Counted from the stretch's first letter, positions 17,901 through 25,539 are shown. The stretch: 64,000 nucleotides of DNA from JACPPO01 sp965262505 (GCA_965262505.1 CBDHFM010000021.1:1-64000); one strand, 5' to 3'. Notes: generated from the sequence alone by a model not told the origin. Made by a program: numbers and translations.

Positions 17901-18120
17901 GCCCAAGAACGAGACGTGGGCGCGCTCCGGGGCGTTTCGACGAGCTGGCGCGCGAGGCGCGCGATCTCCTCGTCGATGGACTGAACGGGCCGCGGATGCG
18001 CGGGCGTCGCGGTCTAGTGGGCACGGCTCCGGAGCCCGGCATCGCGTGCCGCGTCGACGATGCCTGTGGGACGGACCCGCGTTGGAGGGAGTGCGCCCTG
18101 GGAGACCTTTTGCGGTTCAA
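14938..18120 (-). CDS. Secreted metzincin/leucine-rich-repeat surface protein with VPALP sorting tail
   Basis: This large protein (1060 residues from a TTG; the true start may be up to 60 residues later) has a basic region and signal peptide RPRLVLGLLILGLLGATPAEAQ at about 68-88. A protease domain with HELGHALGFWH (about residue 275) follows. Some 20 leucine-rich repeats of the LSNLxxLxLxxNNLTGPIPPALGxL type lie at about 335-905, broken by a cysteine-containing cap (LYIDNNAGLCASANAAFQAWLA) that recurs at the end. A Calx-beta domain spans about 930-1030. The C-terminus TPVPALPLGGAMLLGLLLTLL followed by AVRVRMR is a sorting signal: motif, membrane helix, basic tail. An exosortase at 5258-6703 is the likely processing enzyme. 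IS3 at 18144 is inserted just upstream and may have cut off its promoter. Confidence 0.82.
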   Translation of the reverse strand: MNRKRSPRAHSLQRGSVPQASSTRHAMPGSGAVPTRPRRPRIRGPFSPSTRRSRASRASSSKRPGARPRLVLGLLILGLLGATPAEAQRVVGQDRGRSSGAPGASFDPTVVRRHQDGQQPTIPEPAGMNRERWDELVFNAWVRADPAEQTVVLDRATVPTIRVCIQSPDTSYTGERLVPFSEASWWRRHIMYWTGLSWSGEIRIAACTDEPQEGWIYVREAKPDEGPAGALVYTDSRRVDHPHEAGRWLWSEIAWRPDHVPNLDESSFEHVLAHELGHALGFWHAQGGGFLGGGEEESSLAQLAYRVGPNVRYPGLVRAGAEVDPDPASPDRAALMALYDATSGHNWTDSTNWGTDEPVDRWHGVTIGDAGRVVRLNLHANNLTGTLPPALGRLSSLAALDLHGNNNNLTGPIPLELGTLTNLRRLFLYENNLTGPIPPALGDLSNLEDLRLDNNNLTGPIPPALGALSNLVRLFLYGNNLTGPIPPALGALTNLEVLFLFTNDLTGPIPPALGALSNLVVLILDSNNLAGPIPPALGALSSLRHLSLRSNNLTGPIPPALGDLSGLGILQLGFNNLTGALPLSLANLQYLEQLYIDNNAGLCASANAAFQAWLATVRDFRGDTCADGVPPTVSDEDLRERAALVALYDATNGNNWTDSTNWGTDEAFYDWHGVTTDGAGRVIHLNLDSNNLTGPIPPELGALSNLRSLALYGNNLTGPIPPVLGDLSNLVDLNLDSNNLTGPIPPELGALSNLRSLALYGNNLTGPIPPALGDLSRLEVLQLASNNLTGPIPPELGALSGLRSLGLGPNNLTGPIPPELGALSNLVDLNLSFSNLTGPIPPALGALSNLKFLNLQLNNLTGPLPSSMTNLGRLEVLDIGNNAGLCAPADAAFQAWLATVGDFRGEICADEPTPTMLTLSAAPAPAEGGNPVMVTATLDNPAPANGMTVTLTTGGTATLDTDYTLSSTTITLAEGETAGTVTITVTDDAEDDAGETIVIDAESTNPALTAEPLTLTIEDNDVTPVPALPLGGAMLLGLLLTLLGAVRVRMRDRTDIAHRY

Positions 18121-18169
18121 AGCCAGTACAGTCAGAGCGACGTCCCCCCGTCTTCAGTAGCACTTCGGT

Positions 18170-19018
18170 TTAGAGTCCGGCGGTGACTGTACTGCGTTCC
18201 GCGACCAGCCGCTTGGCGTACTGGGCGGGCGTGAGCCCGCCCAGTCCCTTCTTCGGCCGCTCCTCGTTGTACTCGCGTCGCCAGGCCTCGACGAGGACCT
18301 GGGTATGGACCAGACTCGTGAACCAGTGCTCGTTGAGGCACTCGTCGCGGAACCGGCCGTTGAACGATTCGATATAGGCGTTCTGATTCGGCTTGCCCGG
18401 CTCGATCAGGCGCAACGTGACGCCGTGCGTATGGGCCCATGTCAGCATGGCGCGCCCGCAGAACTCCTTCCCGTTGTCGGTGCGCAAGATACGCGGCAGG
18501 CCGCGCTTGAGCGCGAGTTGATCGAGCACGCGGGTGACCGGCAGCCCACCGAACGCGCGGGCCGGCACGATGGCCACCGCTTCGGTGGTCGCGTCATCGA
18601 CGACGGTCAGGCACTTCACCACCCGTCCCTCGGCCGTGCGGTCGAAGACGAAGTCGGCAGACCAGACCTCGTTCGGCGCCTGGGGGCGTACCAGGGGCTG
18701 GCGGTCCGCCACCGGGATCTTCTTGCGTCGCCGCCGACGTACCTGCAGCCTAGCCTCGGTATACAGGCGCTCCACCCGCTTGTGGTTGACCCGTGTTCCC
18801 GCCTGCCGCAGCTTGAGGTAGATCATCCCGGCACCGTAGCGACGGTGCCGGTGCGCTAAGGTCACGATGCGGGCTCGCAACGCCGCGTTAGTATCCGGCG
18901 CCGGGGTGTATCGCAGCGACGAGGCACTCATGTGCACCAGCGCGAGCGCGCGCCGCTCGCTCACCCCCTGCGCGGTCATATCCCGCACCAGCACCCGTCG
19001 GGCTGGGGCGGTCACCAC
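18170..19018 (-). CDS. IS3-family transposase OrfB
   Basis: This 282-residue integrase-core transposase begins VTAPARRVLVRDMTAQGVSERRALALVHMS. An HTH-like region (YGAGMIYLKLRQAGTRVNHKRVERLYTEA) comes before the DDE domain. That domain shows NEVWSADFVFDRT (first Asp), RTDNGKEFCG (second Asp) and NAYIESFNGRFRDECLNEHWF (Glu). The C-terminal WRREYNEERPKKGLGGLTPAQYA is the standard IS3 ending. Its start overlaps orfA by 7 bp, consistent with the programmed -1 frameshift that makes the OrfAB transposase in this family. It appears intact. Confidence 0.92.
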   Translation of the reverse strand: MVTAPARRVLVRDMTAQGVSERRALALVHMSASSLRYTPAPDTNAALRARIVTLAHRHRRYGAGMIYLKLRQAGTRVNHKRVERLYTEARLQVRRRRRKKIPVADRQPLVRPQAPNEVWSADFVFDRTAEGRVVKCLTVVDDATTEAVAIVPARAFGGLPVTRVLDQLALKRGLPRILRTDNGKEFCGRAMLTWAHTHGVTLRLIEPGKPNQNAYIESFNGRFRDECLNEHWFTSLVHTQVLVEAWRREYNEERPKKGLGGLTPAQYAKRLVAERSTVTAGL

Positions 19019-19275
19019 TTTTTTCGCAACGCATCGCGCGTCACCTCGTTGTCCAGCACGGACTCGGCCAGCAGCTTCTTCAGCCGCGTATTCTCGGCAA
19101 TCAGCTCCTTCAGGCGTTTCGCGTCCGAGACGGTCATCCCGCCGAACTTATTCCGCCAGAGGTAGTAACTGGCCTCCGAGAACCCGTGCCGGCGGCACAG
19201 GTCCTTCACCGGCAGGCCCGCTTCGGACTCCCGCAGGAACCCGATGATCTGCGCCTCGCTGAATCGTTGCTTCAC
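19012..19275 (-). CDS. IS3-family transposase OrfA
   Basis: This 87-residue protein starts MKQRFSEAQIIGFLRESEAGLPVKDL, almost a signature for the IS407 group. A helix-turn-helix (CRRHGFSEASYYLWRNKFGG, about 28-47) and a leucine-zipper segment (LKELIAENTRLKKLLAESVLD) follow. It binds the element ends and combines with OrfB by frameshifting. Intact. Confidence 0.92.
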   Translation of the reverse strand: MKQRFSEAQIIGFLRESEAGLPVKDLCRRHGFSEASYYLWRNKFGGMTVSDAKRLKELIAENTRLKKLLAESVLDNEVTRDALRKKW

Positions 19276-19442
19276 GTCCGATCTCCCTTCTCGTGAGCTC
19301 GGACTCTAAACCCGGGTGCTACTCAATTCGGGGGGGACGTCGAGAGCTTTAACTAACTGTAAATGCGCCACCAAGTCACTACCACAATTGGTAGTTTGAA
19401 AAGATAAAGATCAAGAGTGGCTGGGCGTAGCCGATCAGCCTG

Positions 19443-19580
19443 TGTCGCAAACGGCCGTTTGCGACACACCGGCACGGGCGCCGTCAGAGGCGCGCCGCAG
19501 TGTGTCGTATCCCGTGTCTGATTCTCTGTCTCGCAAACGTCGAGCACGTGGGTTGCTTGCCATGTGCCGAACGCGCCACG
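19443..19580. promoter_or_regulatory. res-type recombination site 1
   Basis: A perfect 24-bp palindrome (TGTCGCAAACGG and its complement) at 19443-19466 is followed by GGGCGCCGTCAGA, TGTGTCGTATCCCGTGT and CGTCGAGCACGTGGG. Read in reverse, the region 45835-45992 next to a serine-resolvase start shows the same blocks in the same order. This is the layout of a Tn3-family res site with several resolvase-binding subsites. No resolvase gene is next to this copy. Confidence 0.65.
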
Positions 19581-19584
19581 GTGG

Positions 19585-19842
19585 TTAACGCGGGTGCTGC
19601 TGATCACGTTCCATGAGCGCCCGGAGGATAGCGTTCATGCGGGTTTGGTATCCCTTCCCCTTCGATTTCAGCCAGGTGAGCACGTCGGTGTCCAAGCGAA
19701 TATAGATGCCTTTTTTCGGCTGCGGCATCTGGAGCTCGGCACGCCGCCAGAAGTTGGCATCAGCTTCCGGGATGTCCGAATAGTCGAGGGCCTCGTCCGG
19801 TATCGCCTCAATGGTCCGGAGCCGATCTCTCGAGAGACTCAT
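19585..19842 (-). CDS. brnA: BrnA-type antitoxin
   Basis: This 85-residue protein contains IPEADANFWRRAELQMPQPKKGIYIRLDTDVLTWLKSKGKGYQTRMNAILRALME. That is the diagnostic C-terminal ribbon-helix-helix of BrnA antitoxins (P..K.....RLD.DVL.WFK..G.GYQTRMNAVLR). It neutralises BrnT and represses the operon. It overlaps the toxin gene by about 35 bp, in the toxin-first order usual for brnTA. Confidence 0.93.
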   Translation of the reverse strand: MSLSRDRLRTIEAIPDEALDYSDIPEADANFWRRAELQMPQPKKGIYIRLDTDVLTWLKSKGKGYQTRMNAILRALMERDQQHPR

Positions 19843-20107
19843 AGTACGCCTGCCTTTCCTTGACGTTGGCCTTGCGGGCAGAAATCAGCCTGGTGCGCCC
19901 GCGGCGGCGGGTGTGTACCACGACGAGGACCACCCGCGGCCCGAGTGATCCATAGCTGATCCAACGCTCTTCGCCATAGTCCTGACGGGTATCCGGCGCG
20001 GTGAGTATTGGGCTGGTGAAGATGCCTGTGGCTTCTTCAAAACCGATGCCGTGTTTAGCGCGGTTGGCTCGGTCTTTTTCCTCATCCCACTCAAACGGCG
20101 CCGGCAT
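19808..20107 (-). CDS. brnT: BrnT-type toxin
   Basis: Starting at MPAPFEWDEEKDRANRAKHGIGFEEA gives about 99 residues. The N-terminal FEWDE.K...N..KHGI.F.EA motif and the central ERWISYG...RVVLVVVHT..GRTRLISARKA define the BrnT family, a RelE-fold ribonuclease. The KHG and ISAR residues of the active site are present. The operon with brnA is intact. It sits between a res site and MITE copy C, in a region otherwise full of fragments. Confidence 0.93.
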   Translation of the reverse strand: MPAPFEWDEEKDRANRAKHGIGFEEATGIFTSPILTAPDTRQDYGEERWISYGSLGPRVVLVVVHTRRRGRTRLISARKANVKERQAYYESLERSAPDH

Positions 20108-20191
20108 CACATCTTGGCTACCCAAAGGCGACCCAGTAATATATACAATAAGTATATATTAGATCAATGCTTCGGGCCGACGATCGTCACG

Positions 20192-20293
20192 CTAGTACCT
20201 CGTCGCAGTGAATTTGACCGGTTCACTTTCAGGCCTCCCCCTCTTGACCGTGGGCCCAGGCAATCGATCAAAACCACTGCGCCGGGGTACTAG
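20192..20293 (+). mobile_element. CTAG-MITE copy C
   Basis: This 102-bp copy is near-identical to copy A, with CTAG at both ends (20192-20195 and 20290-20293). It lies upstream of brnTA. Confidence 0.85.
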
Positions 20294-20734
20294 TCCGCAC
20301 GTTGACGTGCAACAGCCCACAGCGAAGGCGCGGTCGACCACCCGGACAAGCTCCGCGCTCGAAGACCCGGAGCTGTTGCGCGGCCGTGCTCGCCAAGGTC
20401 GTCCCGGAAGGCATCCAGGACAATCTTGTGCCGATCACGCTCGACACCCAGTACCACCAGGCGGTGGCGGTGACGAGTCAGCAGCGGGCGCTCAACATGA
20501 GCAGCTACGCTTCGCAGGTCATCCAGCCAGCGGTGGACATCATCGCGAACATGAGACGACGTGTGGAATGAGTTCATACCAGAGCGGGCGGGCGTCGTCC
20601 GCGAGTGGCGGACTCCGGGAGGCCGGGCCATCTGGATCGAGCAGCTCATCGCCGTGGACCGCGACCTTTCCGCCCAGAGTCAGAGTTAACAACTCTTAAC
20701 CTGTGCGGAACCACTTCGAGGCCGTGGGGACGCA
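20294..20734 (+). other. Gene-poor debris between MITE C and a RepA fragment
   Basis: A plus frame at about 20385-20571 (VLAKVVPEGIQDNLVPITLDTQYHQAVAV...SYASQVIQPAVDII) looks like the tail of a real gene without its start. I cannot name it. The remainder shows nothing recognisable. Confidence 0.35.
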
Positions 20735-21100
20735 CTCACCCAGGTGACGCAGCTCGTTGCCGCGCGCTACGCGGACCCGGATTTGGGCTTCATGGCGCGG
20801 CTGCTCGCGCTGTGCTCGTTGCCGCGCACCAACCCAAAAAACCGGCACGAGTTCAAGCGCGTCAATGGGCCGTACACGCTCTACATGGTGGCCGGTGGCG
20901 GTAACAAACTCCCCTACGGCACCCTGCCGCGTCTGCTGCTGGCGTGGGTGTGCACCGAAGCGGTACGAACGCAATCACCAGAGCTCATCCTCGGCGATTC
21001 GCTCTCGGCGTTCATGCGGAAGGTGGGCATCTACAGCACCAGCGGCGACAAGCACACCAGACTTCGGAATCAGATGCGGCGGCTGTTTGGATGCACGGTC
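20735..21100 (+). pseudogene. RepA fragment (middle part)
   Basis: The frame LTQVTQLVAARYADPDLGFMARLLALCSLPRTNP..LPYGTLPRLLLAWVCTEAVRTQSPELILGDSLSAFMRKVGIYSTSGDKHTRLRNQMRRLFGC matches residues of about 35-160 of the intact RepA copies. Both ends are gone. On the right it stops exactly at a 29-bp IS end (21101-21129). No origin or par genes are adjacent. Confidence 0.88.
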
Positions 21101-21347
21101 TGTAGTGCCCCAGGGTTCTTGGACAGTGGAGGTCAAGGAGATCGGACGCCGTCGGTGGAAGAAAGCGTCTGCCTACCATCAGCAGGCCCGCGTGGAGAAT
21201 GCCTTCTTCCGGTACAAGTCGATCTTTGGGGGTGCGCTTCGGGCTCGCAGTCCAGTGGGGCAGGTAGCCGAAGCACTCGTCGCGTGCAACGTCTTGAATC
21301 AGATGACCGACCTGGGAAGGCCAGACTCGTACGCCATCGGTCGGTGA
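21101..21347 (+). pseudogene. IS end plus C-terminal fragment of IS5 transposase
   Basis: TGTAGTGCCCCAGGGTTCTTGG at 21101 is the inverted repeat also seen, complemented, at 25727-25755. Immediately after it, VKEIGRRRWKKASAYHQQARVENAFFRYKSIFGGALRARSPVGQVAEALVACNVLNQMTDLGRPDSY is the C-terminal part of the IS5 transposase whose N-terminal part is at 8345-9151. Two element remnants are thus fused at this junction. Confidence 0.78.
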
Positions 21348-21402
21348 GGGCCCGCGGGTGGGGGATAGTTGCGGGCCAAAATTTATTCATGCAACAACGC
21401 CG

Positions 21403-21675
21403 CTACTCGTCGGGGTCGGGTGTACCTGCGGCGTTCACCGTCTCGGTAACCGCATCGACGGCATCGCCCAGCGCTTGACGGCTTCGGTCGAATAGCTCAA
21501 ACAGCTCGTGCAGCTCGCGCAGCTCGTTGAACGTCGTTTCGTGCTCGTCAAAGATGGCCGAGAGTATTTCGCGGGTGTCCTCCCCAGGTGCCGGCGCGTA
21601 GAGGAGTCCGATCCACAGCCCCGCTGTTCCAGAAACACCCGCGACAAGAAGAAGAAAGATGAACCGTAGGAGCAT
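21403..21675 (-). CDS. Small membrane-anchored hypothetical protein
   Basis: This 90-residue protein starts MLLRFIFLLLVAGVSGTAGLWIGLLY, one membrane helix. A predicted helical, acidic cytoplasmic or periplasmic part follows (EILSAIFDEHETTFNELRELHELFELFDRSRQALGDAVDAVTE), of coiled-coil character. No family recognised. The composition is sensible for a real gene, but it stands alone between relics. Confidence 0.5.
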   Translation of the reverse strand: MLLRFIFLLLVAGVSGTAGLWIGLLYAPAPGEDTREILSAIFDEHETTFNELRELHELFELFDRSRQALGDAVDAVTETVNAAGTPDPDE

Positions 21676-21704
21676 CGGACTCGCGCAGACTGTCGTTGCT
21701 TTGC

Positions 21705-21908
21705 TTATCGGCCAGGTCGTTGAGGATGTGTATGTCGACCGGCAGCGGGAGCGGCCAGGGCCGCATCATCGAGCGGTCGGTCGTTGAGCCAGGCATCGAG
21801 CTGGCTGAGGGCGCCGGCGTAAGCGCGGCGGGTGTTGTCGCTGACGGACGCCTCAACTAGCTTCCGCGCGGTCGCCGTGGGGCGGCCGATGGCCGACTCG
21901 GCCGACAC
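21705..21908 (-). pseudogene. Tyrosine recombinase N-terminal fragment
   Basis: ARKLVEASVSDNTRRAYAGALSQLDAWLNDRPLDDAALA is the start of the SAM-like core-binding domain of phage-type integrases. The frame then leaves the family after about 55 residues, and no catalytic domain follows. A truncated recombinase. Confidence 0.65.
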
Positions 21909-22207
21909 GACTTAAAAAGAGGCAGGAGAGCGATGGGTCGGGTCGAGCAGGCGCCGTCTCATGCAGCCACCCCGAACAGCTTGTTGATGAACTGAATCTG
22001 TCGCCGGCCATCTGAACCGCTCACCCACCTCGCCTGCCCCTTCCGGATCTCCAGGACGACGCACCTACGCTGGGTAGCTGGAGGTCTTTCACTATCATGG
22101 TTATGCGTAACATAAAGGACGTTATGTTACAATTAGACGATGACGCGGAGGGTCGACCAGCGGCGGCCAACATGGCCATCCCGGGCCGGACGGTGAGACG
22201 CTGCCGC

Positions 22208-22732
22208 ATGCAGATGAACCTCTCTCGCCTCAGGCGTCTGGCCACTTGCGCGGTTGTCGTCGTGGCCACCGCGGCGTGCGGCGGGGACAGCAGCCCCACC
22301 ACGCCGGTCAGCCCAACCCCTCCGTCCCCGCAACCGCAAATTCCAAATGTCGCGGGCACCTATCGTGGCCCGCTGACGATCACCGCAGCGCTCGAAGGGG
22401 GCGTGGTGATGGTGAGTCTGAGCGGAACCATGCAACTCACCGTGGTGCAGGCCGGGGCACAGCTCACGATCACGGGCTCGGTCTCGATCTTCGACGAGAC
22501 CAGCGCCCTCGAAGCGGTCACCGGCACCGTGGACGACACCGGCCGCGTCACGTTCCCGCCCGACTCCGTCGTCAATGCCGCGCCCATCCCGATGGGCGAC
22601 GACACCTGCGGCACCATCACCCCGGCGCCCACCATGCTGACGTTCTCGGGCACCACGGCGCGATTTCTCCAAACCGCGACCAGCGACGGCTGCGGGAACG
22701 TGGAGATCGTGGGAACGCTGACGCGGCAGTAG
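22208..22732 (+). CDS. Small lipoprotein
   Basis: From MQMNLSRLRRLATCAVVVVATAACGGD this is a secreted lipoprotein of about 174 residues with lipobox TAAC. A Pro/Thr/Ser linker (SSPTTPVSPTPPSPQPQ) follows. The rest is a beta-rich domain (AGTYRGPLTITAALEGG...LTVVQAGAQLTITGSVSIFDETSALEAVTGTVD) resembling uncharacterised Acidobacteria-type lipoproteins with repeated strands. The longer upstream frame is not needed. The role is unknown. It is followed closely by the recombinase gene on the same strand. Confidence 0.65.
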   Translation: MQMNLSRLRRLATCAVVVVATAACGGDSSPTTPVSPTPPSPQPQIPNVAGTYRGPLTITAALEGGVVMVSLSGTMQLTVVQAGAQLTITGSVSIFDETSALEAVTGTVDDTGRVTFPPDSVVNAAPIPMGDDTCGTITPAPTMLTFSGTTARFLQTATSDGCGNVEIVGTLTRQ

Positions 22733-22748
22733 CGAGTCCGGAGCGCAG

Positions 22749-23744
22749 GTGGAGATGGGCATGGATCCGACACGGCCGACTCCCCCGCCGGCGGCGCTCG
22801 TCGTGTCCGGGGGGTGGCAGATCGAGGGCCTCCCGGCCACGGTCCGGCGCGCCGGGCCGCAGGCCGCGGAGCGGACGGTGGAGTTTTTCACCGCCCAGAT
22901 CCGCAACCCGCACACCCGCGCGGCGTACGCCGCGGCCGTGACGCGATTCTTTACCTGGTGCGACGCGCGCGGGCTCGAACTCGCACAGATTTCACCGATC
23001 GCCGTGGCCACCTATATCGAAGACATGCAACGCCGGTATCGCGCCCCCACGATCAAGCAGCATCTGGCCGCCATCCGCCGGCTGTTCGATTGGCTGGTGA
23101 CCGGGCAGGTAATACCCACTAACCCGGCCACCTCGGTGCGCGGGCCGACCCACGTCGTCAGGACGGGCAAGACGCCGGTGCTGCAGCCCGCCGAAGCGCG
23201 GCAGCTGCTGGACTCCATCGACACCGCAACCCTTCGCGGCCTGCGCGATCGCGCGCTGCTGGCCGTGATGGTCTACAGTTTTGCGCGCGTCTCGGCCGTC
23301 GTCGGCATGCGCGTCGAGGATTACTACCAGCAGGGCAAGCGCTGGTGGCTGCGGCTCCAGGAAAAAGGCGGCAAGCACCACGCCGTGCCGGTCCACCACA
23401 AGGCGGAGGCCTATCTCGACGCCTATCTCGACGCGGCCGGAATCGCGGCCGAGAAAGACGCGCCCCTGTGGCGCTCGATGCCGCGGGCTGGCGGGCTCAG
23501 CACGCACCGGATGAGCCGGGTGGATGTGTTCCGGATGATCAAGCGGCGCGTCAAGACCGTCGGGCTCGGCGAGGCCAATTGCCACACCTTCCGGGCCACC
23601 GGCATCACGGCGTATCTGCTCAATGGCGGCACGCTCGAGCGCGCCCAGGCGATCGCCGCGCATGAGAGCCCGCGCACGACCAAGCTCTACGACCGGACGG
23701 CCGACGAGGTGACCATCGAGGATATCGAGAAGATCGGTATTTAA
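22749..23744 (+). CDS. Tyrosine recombinase (XerC/D-like integrase)
   Basis: This protein of about 330 residues starts GTG or at one of two closely following ATGs. The N-terminal core-binding domain (about 40-125) contains TRAAYAAAVTRFFTWCDARGL. The catalytic domain shows the family residues: Arg in YSFARVSAVVGMRVEDY, Lys in LQEKGGKHH, His-x-x-Arg in NCHTFRATGITAYLLNGG, His in AIAAHESPRTTKLYDRT, and the nucleophile Tyr in the last motif. All are present, so it should be active. Enzymes of this type near plasmid replication genes resolve multimers or mediate cassette-like recombination. No attachment site was identified beside it. Confidence 0.9.
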   Translation: MEMGMDPTRPTPPPAALVVSGGWQIEGLPATVRRAGPQAAERTVEFFTAQIRNPHTRAAYAAAVTRFFTWCDARGLELAQISPIAVATYIEDMQRRYRAPTIKQHLAAIRRLFDWLVTGQVIPTNPATSVRGPTHVVRTGKTPVLQPAEARQLLDSIDTATLRGLRDRALLAVMVYSFARVSAVVGMRVEDYYQQGKRWWLRLQEKGGKHHAVPVHHKAEAYLDAYLDAAGIAAEKDAPLWRSMPRAGGLSTHRMSRVDVFRMIKRRVKTVGLGEANCHTFRATGITAYLLNGGTLERAQAIAAHESPRTTKLYDRTADEVTIEDIEKIGI

Positions 23745-24029
23745 GGGGATTCTCAGGTCAGGCGCAGCGGCCGAGGCACGGGACGCGCTGTCGACCCCTG
23801 CCGCCACGTGGCCGAGCTGGCCGACCACACCCGGCACCGGTGGGCTCGTTAGAATATGGCAATGGTGTGCAGTGGGTAGGGGCTTTCACCCCCGAGGCGC
23901 TGAGCGCCCCAGGGTGCGCTTTTCGTCGGCGGACAGCTAGAGAGGGGGGGGGCCGGCCCGCGATCGCTTTCTCCGGGGTATCCTCGAGCCCGATACAAGG
24001 CGGCTGAGACAGATAGCGTTCCCATTAAA

Positions 24030-24166
24030 ATGAAGTTTGACTTTGATTTCCTAAAGGACCGCTACGACTACGAGCTGAAACGGAAAGATCAGATCACAGC
24101 CGCGCTCACACTGCCGGTCGGCATCTTGATTGCTCTCGGCGCCGCGATGGCCGCCATGGCATCCCG
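24030..24166 (+). pseudogene. N-terminal part of a small membrane protein, cut by IS
   Basis: MKFDFDFLKDRYDYELKRKDQITAALTLPVGILIALGAAMAAMA has an amphipathic start and a first membrane helix. It then runs into the left end of an IS at about 24167. The style (FLK.RYD.EL.RK.Q.T.ALTLPVG) matches a family of two-helix membrane proteins. The matching C-terminal half is probably the frame at 32989-33333. Confidence 0.6.
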
Positions 24167-24214
24167 CGCCCCACGATTTCTTTGGACAGCCTTCTGCGAG
24201 AAGGAGAATGAGTT

Positions 24215-24607
24215 ATGTCCAAGGGAAAACAGCACGAGGCTGAGGCCTCTGCGGTCGCCCTCCGGGCTCCCTCCGAGGCCTCAGCCTCGTGGGCGCTCGT
24301 CGGCACGGGGCGGTGGTCCGCGCGACGAAAAGTCTCCGTGGTCATCGAGGTCCTCAAGGGGGAATCACTCGAGAGCCTCAGTCGTCGCCATGGCGTGACG
24401 GCGGCGAAGCTCTCGCAGTGGCGTGACGACTTCGTGGCCGGCGGTGAGGCCCGCCTCAAGCATCGCGAGGTCGCCGTCGAGGGCGCGGACACGCGGCGGC
24501 TCAAGAGCGTCGTGGCGGATCTCGCCACCGACAAGGCGTTGCTGGCCGAGAAGATTCGACACCTGGAGGCCGGCCGCCCTTTGGGCTGGTGGAGGTCGAA
24601 GCGATGA
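24215..24607 (+). CDS. IS3-family transposase OrfA
   Basis: This 130-residue protein has a Ser/Ala-rich N-terminus. Residues of about 45-85 (RWSARRKVSVVIEVLKGESLESLSRRHGVTAAKLSQWRDDFVAGGEARLK) form a helix-turn-helix of the type found in OrfA proteins of IS3 elements. A leucine-rich segment (LKSVVADLATDKALLAEKIRHLE) follows. It overlaps orfB by 19 bp. Intact by length. Confidence 0.85.
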   Translation: MSKGKQHEAEASAVALRAPSEASASWALVGTGRWSARRKVSVVIEVLKGESLESLSRRHGVTAAKLSQWRDDFVAGGEARLKHREVAVEGADTRRLKSVVADLATDKALLAEKIRHLEAGRPLGWWRSKR

Positions 24608-25494
24608 GTCACGAGACTTCGCCCTCCACTCACCGGCCGTACGGCATCGCCCGCGTCACGCGCGTGTGGCAGGTGCCGCGCTCGACGGTCTACGCGCAAC
24701 GGAACCGGCGCGCCCGGCCGACGCCGGTGGCCAAGCGCGGACCCAAGCCGCCCCAGTCGGATGCGGAGCTGACGGCCGCGGTCCGGGCCGTGATCGCCGC
24801 GAGTCCGTTCCACGGCGAAGGGCACCGCAAGATCTGGGCGCGCTTGCGGGTGCAGGGGCTGCGCACGTCGAAACGTCGGACGTTGGTCGTGATGCGCGCT
24901 GCCGACTTGCTCGGCCCTGCGCGGCTGCCCACGCCGGTCGCCGCCCGTCCCCACGACGGCACCATCGTCACCGCCAGTCCCAACGTGATGTGGGGCACCG
25001 ATGCGACGGCCACCGTGACGCTGGCGGACGGCCACGTCACGATCGTCGGGGCGATCGATCACTGCACGGCCGAATGTGTGGGACTACACGCGGCGAAGTA
25101 CGGCACGCGCTTCGAGGCGTTGGAGCCGGTGCGCCAGGGCGTCCGAGATCACTTCGGGACGATGGCCGCCGGCGTGGCGAGCGGGCTCACGATGCGCCAC
25201 GACCACGGCAGTCAGTACATGAGCAACGACTTTCACGCCGAGCTCCGGTTCCTCGGCATCGTGTCATCACCGGCCTTCGTCCGCCAGCCCGAGGGGAACG
25301 GCTGCATCGAACGGTTCTTCCGCACCCTCAAGGAACAGCTGCTGTGGGTGCGCCACTTTACGGATGTCGAGGACTTGCAGCAGGCGCTGCGCACCTTCAA
25401 GGAGACCTATAACCAGCAGTGGTTGATCGAGCGACTCGGCTTCCGCGCACCCGCCGTCGTCCGGCGCGCGTTTGCGCTCACCACGGCCGCGTGA
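24589..25494 (+). CDS. IS3-family transposase OrfB
   Basis: This protein of about 300 residues probably starts at MSHETSPSTHRPYGIARVTRVWQVPRSTVYA. The integrase core shows VMWGTDATATVTLADGH (first Asp), MRHDHGSQYMSNDF (second Asp) and GNGCIERFFRTLKEQLLWVRHF (Glu), followed by FKETYNQQWLIERLGFRAPA. All catalytic residues are present and the reading frame is complete. Confidence 0.9.
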   Translation: MEVEAMSHETSPSTHRPYGIARVTRVWQVPRSTVYAQRNRRARPTPVAKRGPKPPQSDAELTAAVRAVIAASPFHGEGHRKIWARLRVQGLRTSKRRTLVVMRAADLLGPARLPTPVAARPHDGTIVTASPNVMWGTDATATVTLADGHVTIVGAIDHCTAECVGLHAAKYGTRFEALEPVRQGVRDHFGTMAAGVASGLTMRHDHGSQYMSNDFHAELRFLGIVSSPAFVRQPEGNGCIERFFRTLKEQLLWVRHFTDVEDLQQALRTFKETYNQQWLIERLGFRAPAVVRRAFALTTAA

Positions 25495-25539
25495 ATACAC
25501 TCACCCGGCTGTCCAAGAAATCCGTGGCGGTACAAGGAG

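Larger units (their letters stand above)
18144..19336 (-). mobile_element. IS3-family (IS407-like) insertion sequence
   Basis: This 1193-bp element starts CCCCCCG and ends CGGGGGGG. Both ends continue with the shared inverted sequence ..GGACTCTAAAcc. The 4-bp direct repeat ACGT lies on each side (18140-18143 and 19337-19340), which marks a genuine insertion. It carries the two overlapping frames below. Confidence 0.88.
24167..25533 (+). mobile_element. IS3-family insertion sequence
   Basis: Inverted ends are visible. CGATTTCTTTGGACAG lies near 24175, and the complement of ACGGATTTCTTGGACAG near 25506-25525. OrfA and OrfB lie between them. The left end interrupts the membrane-protein gene, and the right end abuts another IS fragment, so it landed in or next to older element debris. 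Exact outer boundaries are approximate. Confidence 0.75.

Noticed and set aside
22133..23011. Minus-strand frame of 292 residues
   Set aside because: It runs opposite a lipoprotein with a clear lipobox and the start of a recombinase. It has no recognisable features.
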